DNA of 29,512 nt from CAYMAX01 sp964388595 (GTDB lineage: Bacteria; Bacteroidota; Bacteroidia; Bacteroidales; UBA932). Made by a program: the position numbers and the translations under genes. The stretch lies in assembly GCA_964388595.1 (NCBI GenBank), contig CAYMAX010000015.1:1-29512 (forward strand), in the 5' to 3' direction. Below the pieces are notes generated by a model. It did no database searches. It was given only the letters and a program-made list of their open reading frames with translations, and was not told where the DNA came from. Below are positions 24,762-29,512 of the stretch, one piece after another (within the stretch, counting starts at the first letter, position 1; the number at the start of each line of letters is the position of its first letter).

Positions 24762-25910
24762 TCATACTATCTCTCTGATAATGGCATCCGATATGAAAAG
24801 TTTATCGGCCGGGATTTTGACCATGCCGTCTTGAATGACGATAAGTCCCTTTTGAGCAGCTTTTTCTATAGAAGAGACAAGTTTTGGAGTAGCTTCAATC
24901 ATTTTCAACGGGAACCCCTCTACAGTGCGAAGTCCAAGCATAATCGTCTCATCAAGTATATTCTCCTCAGTGAGATATTCGTGACCGCTTTCTGATATCT
25001 TAGATTGTTCTGATAAGCAATATTTATCTATGTCGGAGAGATTCCAACTGCGACTTTTACCATCAAAAGAGTGTGCTGCAGCACCTATTCCGATATATGG
25101 ATTCCTTTTCCAGTATCCGCTGTTATGAACCGCGCGATGAGAAGGAAGTGCAAAATTTGATACTTCATATTGATCATACCCCTCTTTTGCAAGTTTACTC
25201 TGTAAAAGAGAATATTCCCGGGCACATAACTCTTCATCCGCTTCAATATATTTTCCTGCCGAACAGAGTTGTGAAAGACTACTTCCATTTTCAATACTGA
25301 GTTGGTAAGCTGAAATGTGCTCCGGGCGCAGACTTAGCGCAGTGTCAATGTCTTTTCCCCAGATTTGGAATGAATCTCCATGAGTCGTGGTATATCCAAA
25401 AATCAGGTCGATGGAAATATTATCGATACCTCCCTCACGAATGGTATGAAAAGCATCTATAGCTTCCTGCGCGGAGTGTCTTCTGCGCATCCAACGGAGT
25501 ACTCTGTCGTCAAAAGATTGTATCCCCATACTTATCCTATTCACCCCAATACCTTTCAGAGAAGAGACATATTGTCCATTAATATCGTCAGGATTGACCT
25601 CTACGGTAAATTCTGATGGGGGAAAATGGGCATTTGAGGAGAAAAAACATTCCCTCAATTTGGCAACCACCTCCTCAATATATTCTGCGGGGAAAAAGGA
25701 GGGAGTGCCTCCTCCGAAATAGATGGTACGTTCTTCAGATGAAGTACTGAAAAATGTCTTTCGTCTCTCTATCTCCTGCACAAGCGCATCCTTATAGCAG
25801 CGCATCCTTTCAATATCATTGACAGAACGTAAGTCTGCCCTCTCCGAATAGAAATCGCAGTAAATGCAAAATGACCGACAAAAGGGAATATGGACGTAGA
25901 TGCCTTGCAT
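24762..25910 (-). CDS. hemW: HemW-like radical SAM protein (haem chaperone)
   Basis: A 382-residue radical SAM protein. The cluster motif is CRSFCIYCDF, with Cys11, Cys15 and Cys18 followed by Asp-Phe. The CxxxCxxCxF form without a fourth cysteine points to HemW and not to coproporphyrinogen dehydrogenase HemN. Other family signs are YFGGGTPSFF, FTVEVNPDD, GVNRISMGIQSFDD and YEVSNFA. HemW binds haem and is thought to deliver it to respiratory proteins; older annotations call it an oxygen-independent coproporphyrinogen III oxidase. It lies 13 bases downstream of a coiled-coil membrane protein gene and ends 17 bases from the convergent sdhC, itself a haem protein. Confidence 0.94.
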   Translation of the reverse strand: MQGIYVHIPFCRSFCIYCDFYSERADLRSVNDIERMRCYKDALVQEIERRKTFFSTSSEERTIYFGGGTPSFFPAEYIEEVVAKLRECFFSSNAHFPPSEFTVEVNPDDINGQYVSSLKGIGVNRISMGIQSFDDRVLRWMRRRHSAQEAIDAFHTIREGGIDNISIDLIFGYTTTHGDSFQIWGKDIDTALSLRPEHISAYQLSIENGSSLSQLCSAGKYIEADEELCAREYSLLQSKLAKEGYDQYEVSNFALPSHRAVHNSGYWKRNPYIGIGAAAHSFDGKSRSWNLSDIDKYCLSEQSKISESGHEYLTEENILDETIMLGLRTVEGFPLKMIEATPKLVSSIEKAAQKGLIVIQDGMVKIPADKLFISDAIIREIV

Positions 25911-25923
25911 CGACTATCCTGAT

Positions 25924-26796
25924 TTATTTGAGCGTTATCTCACCGACTCCCAAGGGGCCTTCATTGGTAAAGGCCTCAACAGTATAAGTGCCTTTGGTAA
26001 ACTTCTGATTATTGGCGAAATAAACACAGATCTCGACCTCAGAGCCTTGATAATCAACTTCACGAGAATCACTGTAAATCATCTGTTCGCCCGCCATATT
26101 AAATACCTGAGACTGGTCTGCGGTCAGAAAGATGCCTTCAGGATCCTTAACTCTTATATAAACCCTTTTTGGCCCTCTTTTGGCAATAGAATTCTCTACA
26201 AGGAAAAGGCAGGTCTTAAGCTTTTCTACGCGAGAACTGCGAAGAGTCTCTTTGTTGGAAGCATTGATGGCTACCACCGTCACGCCTCTACCTTTGATGA
26301 CAGAGCCGGCTTCAATCTGCTTGGCATATTCATCGGTAGTCTTGCTCAACTCTTCATAATCCTGCTTCGATTTCTGCGCCTGTTCACGAGCCAGGGCAGC
26401 ATCTTTGCGAAGGGCGACATTGAGAGTATTGAGGGAATCTATCTGTATGATGTAATGCTTCATAATGCTGCGAAGAGTCCCTAACTCTTTCTCATATTGT
26501 CTTATCTGATTTCTATTGGCTGCATCAGTTTTCTTGATTCTTTGCAAAAGTTGGTCTACTTTCTCTCTCTCAATGTCAATTTTCACATTGAGACTATCAT
26601 TGGTAGAAGATAGAATAGAATAATCGTTCTGCATCTCGACAAGTTGTTGAGTAAGCTGATCTTTCTCTACTGTCAGATCGTTCACAAGTTTTTGTCTGTC
26701 TATCCATATATAAGCAAGTACTCCTGCAAGTATGATAGCGACTACTGAAAGCACTATTACAATAATTTTAAAAGGGTTGCGAGAATTTTCTTCCAT
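25924..26796 (-). CDS. Membrane-anchored coiled-coil protein of unknown function
   Basis: A 290-residue protein with a short cytoplasmic N-terminus (MEENSRNPFK), one transmembrane helix at about 10-31, a long coiled coil at about 34-150 rich in Lys, Gln, Glu and Asn, and a beta-rich C-terminal domain (about 165-290) with VTVVAINASNKET and RVYIRVKDPEGIF. The topology suggests that the coiled coil and C-terminal domain face the periplasm. An upstream ATG at 26820 is possible, but it lies inside the -7 box at 26818-26825, so I chose 26796. I do not recognise the family. It is co-directional with hemW, 13 bases upstream of it. Confidence 0.82.
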   Translation of the reverse strand: MEENSRNPFKIIVIVLSVVAIILAGVLAYIWIDRQKLVNDLTVEKDQLTQQLVEMQNDYSILSSTNDSLNVKIDIEREKVDQLLQRIKKTDAANRNQIRQYEKELGTLRSIMKHYIIQIDSLNTLNVALRKDAALAREQAQKSKQDYEELSKTTDEYAKQIEAGSVIKGRGVTVVAINASNKETLRSSRVEKLKTCLFLVENSIAKRGPKRVYIRVKDPEGIFLTADQSQVFNMAGEQMIYSDSREVDYQGSEVEICVYFANNQKFTKGTYTVEAFTNEGPLGVGEITLK

Positions 26797-26817
26797 AACT
26801 GATAGTTTTATTATGGA

Positions 26818-26825
26818 CAAAAGTA
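26818..26825 (-). promoter_or_regulatory. Bacteroidetes -7 box (TACTTTTG) for the coiled-coil protein and hemW
   Basis: The minus-strand TACTTTTG is an exact TAnnTTTG match, 21 bases before the ATG at 26796. It is back to back with the plus-strand box at 26828-26835, separated by two bases. The -33 element is weak. Confidence 0.58.
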
Positions 26826-26827
26826 AT

Positions 26828-26835
26828 TATCTTTG
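26828..26835 (+). promoter_or_regulatory. Bacteroidetes -7 box (TATCTTTG) for the small membrane protein and DUF2007 genes
   Basis: TATCTTTG is an exact TAnnTTTG match, 20 bases before the ATG at 26856. Its distance to the start codon equals that of the sdhC promoter box. It lies two bases from the opposite-strand box. Confidence 0.6.
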
Positions 26836-26855
26836 CCGTACTAAAAAACAATCAA

Positions 26856-27338
26856 ATGAAATATTTTTTGCGTTCTGTCAAATACTTAATCACTCTCGTA
26901 ATATTTCTCGCCGTATTTATTGCCATCATGGTTCTTTTTTCGAAGAATATGTCTTTTTCGCAGATATTTGATCCTGAAGTAGGGTTGTTTAGGGCAAATC
27001 AAGGATGGAAGATGCTTGGTTTTCTTGCAGTTTTTGCTGCCATATATCCTTTGATAAGTTTTATCAAAAAAGATGTCACTTTCAATGGATCTTTCGCTGA
27101 CAAGAAAGCTGCTATTATGGAAATATTCGTTAATCAGGGGTATGTTCCCATCTCTGAGGATTCTGACAACATTATTTTTAGAAAAGCCAAAAAAGGGGCG
27201 AGACTATCTCGAATGTTCGAAGATAAGGTCATTCTCACCAAAGGAGATTCGATTGTCACTCTTGATGGTTATAGAAAAGATATCTATAGACTTGCAAGTG
27301 GCATAGAATATGCTATCAGTAGAGAGGACAATAATTAA
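26856..27338 (+). CDS. Small two-helix membrane protein of unknown function
   Basis: A 160-residue protein with two hydrophobic helices, at about 9-28 (LITLVIFLAVFIAIMVLF) and 51-68 (MLGFLAVFAAIYPLISFI). A soluble C-terminal domain of about 85 residues follows, with ITERF-free but regular beta strands such as DNIIFRKAKKG, DKVILTKGDSIVTLDGYRKD and a final helix RLASGIEYAI. Both ends are probably cytoplasmic. I do not recognise the family. It is followed after 11 bases by the DUF2007 gene and has its own promoter box 20 bases upstream. The coding potential is supported by the promoter, spacing and clean membrane pattern. Confidence 0.8.
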   Translation: MKYFLRSVKYLITLVIFLAVFIAIMVLFSKNMSFSQIFDPEVGLFRANQGWKMLGFLAVFAAIYPLISFIKKDVTFNGSFADKKAAIMEIFVNQGYVPISEDSDNIIFRKAKKGARLSRMFEDKVILTKGDSIVTLDGYRKDIYRLASGIEYAISREDNN

Positions 27339-27349
27339 AACTGCTTCTT

Positions 27350-27565
27350 ATGAAAGTTTTAAAAAAATACGACAACGCCTTCTCAGCCAATCTTGCCAAA
27401 GGATTGCTTGAAGAATCAGGAATTCACGCCTATGTTCTCAATGAGAACCTTGCTTTCTCCACAGGAGCGGTCAACACTGACCTTCTCTCTGTAGAATTGG
27501 TAGTGGAAGATGGGGATTATGTTACAGCCAAAGCCCTTTTGGACGCCACTTCCAAACCTTTGTAA
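27350..27565 (+). CDS. DUF2007 family protein
   Basis: A 71-residue protein matching the DUF2007 pattern: a first strand (KVLKKYDN), a helix with NLAKGLLEESGI, a strand HAYVLNEN and a final VELVVEDGDYVTAKALLD, giving a ferredoxin-like alpha-beta fold. Pfam labels such proteins putative signal transducing proteins, but their true role is unknown. The length is typical of stand-alone members. It follows the small membrane protein gene by 11 bases. Its last 16 codons overlap the last 16 codons of the convergent DUF3109 gene by 49 bases. Confidence 0.88.
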   Translation: MKVLKKYDNAFSANLAKGLLEESGIHAYVLNENLAFSTGAVNTDLLSVELVVEDGDYVTAKALLDATSKPL

Positions 27566-28107
27566 AATTCTTCTCCAAATGCTCTGATGAGGGGTTCTTT
27601 CAGAAATTGATACACCCTGATTTTCTCTTTTTTGCCTTTTAGGAAAGCATCTTGACACAGATACCATCTATGCAGGTTCAGTGCCGTCATCCCGCTGGAA
27701 AGATGCGTCACTCTTATGGGATAAAGATAACAAGAGATGGGTTTGTGAAAAGAAGAGGTACCGGCAAGATGAGCTTTCTCCATAGCACAATAGCAATGAT
27801 TATGCTCATCAAAGCAGGTATATGCACACTCTCCACCATTTCCTACTAGAGGAGTTACCATGTCTCCATCAATATCTATTGTGAAAAATCCCTCCCTACC
27901 TATCACTTCCCTCCCCTGAGGTGTCATATATGGAATATAATTCCGATAGTGCTTCTCTATCTCTGACACTTCTTCTTCATTAAGAGGTGCACCACTGTCT
28001 CCTACGATACAACATTTACCTTCACACTTGGAATAATCACAGTCGAAGTACTCTGTGATTATTTCGGAAGAGACAAGAATATTATCAATTTGAATGACTG
28101 TTATCAT
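27517..28107 (-). CDS. DUF3109 family cysteine-rich protein
   Basis: A 196-residue protein of the DUF3109 family, common in Bacteroidetes. The hallmark is the cysteine cluster near the N-terminus, Cys23, Cys28, Cys32 and Cys33 (FDCDYSKCEGKCC), followed by GDSGAPL and later ECAYTCFDEHNHCYCAME, with further cysteines in SCYLYPIRV and YLCQDAF. The spacing suggests binding of zinc or an iron-sulphur cluster, as in the related YkgJ-type CxxxC proteins; the function is unknown. The ATG lies 23 bases inside the end of the upstream M16 gene, implying coupled expression. The end overlaps the convergent DUF2007 gene by 49 bases. Confidence 0.9.
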   Translation of the reverse strand: MITVIQIDNILVSSEIITEYFDCDYSKCEGKCCIVGDSGAPLNEEEVSEIEKHYRNYIPYMTPQGREVIGREGFFTIDIDGDMVTPLVGNGGECAYTCFDEHNHCYCAMEKAHLAGTSSFHKPISCYLYPIRVTHLSSGMTALNLHRWYLCQDAFLKGKKEKIRVYQFLKEPLIRAFGEEFYKGLEVASKRALAVT

Positions 28108-29512
28108 TGGGCTTTATCAATGAAATAGCGATGATTGCTTTATCAAGATAATCTTTAAGTGTCTCATTTACAGTTTCTAGAGTGATGGAATCAACTTCTT
28201 TATCATACTGAGAATAGAAATCCTTACCATATAAGAATCTGTCGTTCAACACATCTATCCAGAAATTATTATCCATCTGCTCTTTACGGTCAAATCCATT
28301 GATAACTGAAGCTCTGATGGCACTCCATTCCCGATTATCTACCCCTTCTGAAGAGATATCTTTAAGAATAGATTTGAAAACTTCATCTATATTATCATCA
28401 TTGTCTTTGGTAACAAATGAGAAGTCTATGGAGATAACCTCTTTGGGGAATCTTTTGATACGAGATCTGATGTTCACTGAGACCCCTTCATCCACCATTT
28501 TGTCCACTATCTTGCGCTCAAGAAGAGTAGATATGGCATTGGAGAGAGCCCTGCCTTTGATATCAAAAGGAGAAGGCAGCGTCACCCTGATATTGTGATA
28601 CTCCCTATTTGGGTCCATATTGAGATAAGCAAGAGTGGTCTTATCAAATCTTTCTATGGAAAACTTATTGACATCACCGGTGTTTTTAGTGTGTGGGTTG
28701 CCCGGCAGAGAGGCTATGAATTTGCAGACCGGTGCTTTATAAAGATTCTCGTCTATGTCTCCCACGAAGACAAATGTATAATCTGCTGCATTTGAAAACA
28801 TCTCTTTTATCTGATCTGCCACATAGTGATAATTAATCTCTGTACCCTCATTCTGAGGTCGAGCCACATCAGATTTCATTCTGTTAAGGACAGCGGATGG
28901 GTCGTTACCTGCATAAAGAAGCATATCATTGCGATAATCGTTAATTATACCGAAAGCCTCGTCATGATATTTAAAATCAGTAAAACTGCGATATATGCCA
29001 TTCATAAATAAATCAACGTCTGAAGATGAAAAAGAACCATTTAAATGGCTTGAGAAATAAGATACTCCTCTGGAAAGAGAAGATGGTGACTCTTTACTAC
29101 CAATATTGGCAACGAGATTCAAAAAATCGGGTGAAAGTGATGCGTTGTCATCAATACTTGAGATACCACCTTTGGCAAAAGCTTTAAAATAAACTCTAGA
29201 AGGCTCTATCTTGGAGTCTTTTAATAACACTATGGCACCATTGGAAAGCGTCCACATGGTAGCACCGCTTATGGGTTCTTTGGATGTAGTTACTATCTTC
29301 CCGCTGACGATATCTATCTTCGTCGTATCAACTACTTGTGAAGAAGGAGTATAGGGATCAATACTGCCGCAATCTATATCCATATTCACATCTTCAGGGG
29401 AAACGCAATAAAACAATCTATTGGCAGGAACAATATAGGAGTGAATAAATGAATTAAGCTTCTCAACATTGATGTGATACATCATTTTATCGATGTATTC
29501 TTTGCACAGTTC
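28085..29512 (-). CDS. M16 (pitrilysin-like) peptidase, C-terminal half (partial)
   Basis: The frame is open to the right edge, so the gene starts outside; 475 residues are visible. The segment SGATMWTLSNGAIVLLKDSKIEPSRVYFKAFAKGG is the start of the second half in PqqL-like M16 proteins of about 940 residues. It is followed by LSLSPDFLNL-like helices, FVFVGDIDENLYK and a C-terminal half with LGFLAV-free helical repeats ending in ETVNETLKDYLDKAIIAISL. The zinc motif HxxEH of the catalytic first half would lie beyond the edge and cannot be checked. Such enzymes are usually periplasmic and degrade peptides. The stop overlaps the DUF3109 start by 23 bases. Confidence 0.88.
   Translation of the reverse strand, partial: ELCKEYIDKMMYHINVEKLNSFIHSYIVPANRLFYCVSPEDVNMDIDCGSIDPYTPSSQVVDTTKIDIVSGKIVTTSKEPISGATMWTLSNGAIVLLKDSKIEPSRVYFKAFAKGGISSIDDNASLSPDFLNLVANIGSKESPSSLSRGVSYFSSHLNGSFSSSDVDLFMNGIYRSFTDFKYHDEAFGIINDYRNDMLLYAGNDPSAVLNRMKSDVARPQNEGTEINYHYVADQIKEMFSNAADYTFVFVGDIDENLYKAPVCKFIASLPGNPHTKNTGDVNKFSIERFDKTTLAYLNMDPNREYHNIRVTLPSPFDIKGRALSNAISTLLERKIVDKMVDEGVSVNIRSRIKRFPKEVISIDFSFVTKDNDDNIDEVFKSILKDISSEGVDNREWSAIRASVINGFDRKEQMDNNFWIDVLNDRFLYGKDFYSQYDKEVDSITLETVNETLKDYLDKAIIAISLIKPNDNSHSN

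Noticed and set aside
24729..24787. AATGGCATC repeated about 50 bases apart at the sdhC/hemW junction
   Set aside because: The repeat is nine bases, coding in both genes, with no hairpin or mobile element signs. It was considered as a deletion scar for the missing sdhAB but the evidence is too weak.
25900..26484. A 194-codon plus-strand open frame opposite the coiled-coil protein gene
   Set aside because: The minus-strand protein has a coherent membrane helix and coiled coil, whereas this product has neither a signal nor a domain.

Overview
The window looks like a chromosomal segment of a Bacteroidota species, most likely order Bacteroidales. Reasons: a lipoprotein with BACON-type repeats, a b558-type five-helix succinate dehydrogenase cytochrome b, DUF3109 and DUF2007 proteins, a fused DAHP synthase/type II chorismate mutase, a 1091-residue tricorn-like protease with a Sec signal, and intergenic TAnnTTTG boxes, the -7 element of Bacteroidetes promoters. 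I cannot name the genus. Coding density is very high: no gene-free stretch exceeds about 90 bases. I see no tRNA, rRNA, CRISPR array, insertion sequence or prophage gene.

Layout. (1) 1-10184, plus strand: the C-terminal half of gcvP (cut by the left edge), a BACON lipoprotein, a secreted M6 metalloprotease and a 977-residue ABCG-like exporter, tightly spaced. A promoter-like site and two tandem paralogous lipoproteins of unknown function follow. (2) 10185-16446, minus strand: smpB, then a run read as SAM methyltransferase, lgt, HdeD/DUF308 membrane protein, tricorn-like protease, ending in a strong intrinsic terminator just before the smpB promoter. (3) 16535-21657, plus strand: pgk, a bile acid:sodium symporter family carrier, a PlsC-type acyltransferase and a D15/Omp85-type outer membrane barrel, probably one operon. 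(4) 21665-23980, minus strand: pyrH, frr and the DAHP synthase-chorismate mutase. (5) 24073-24744, plus strand: a lone sdhC without sdhA or sdhB. (6) 24762-26796, minus strand: a membrane-anchored coiled-coil protein, then hemW. (7) 26856-27565, plus strand: a small two-helix membrane protein and a DUF2007 protein, whose end overlaps the convergent DUF3109 gene. (8) 27517-29512, minus strand: an M16 peptidase (C-terminal half, cut by the right edge), then DUF3109.

Most of the content is housekeeping: translation (smpB, frr), nucleotide and aromatic metabolism (pyrH, DAHP synthase), glycolysis (pgk), glycine cleavage (gcvP), haem handling (hemW) and envelope building (lgt, PlsC-like, barrel). 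The least explained part is 1394-10184, where a surface-type lipoprotein, a secreted protease, an unusual exporter and two paralogous lipoproteins lie head to tail. Whether they work together is inference. Other points worth checking are the orphan sdhC, promoters with back-to-back -7 boxes, a possibly leaderless smpB, and a convergent gene overlap of 49 bases.
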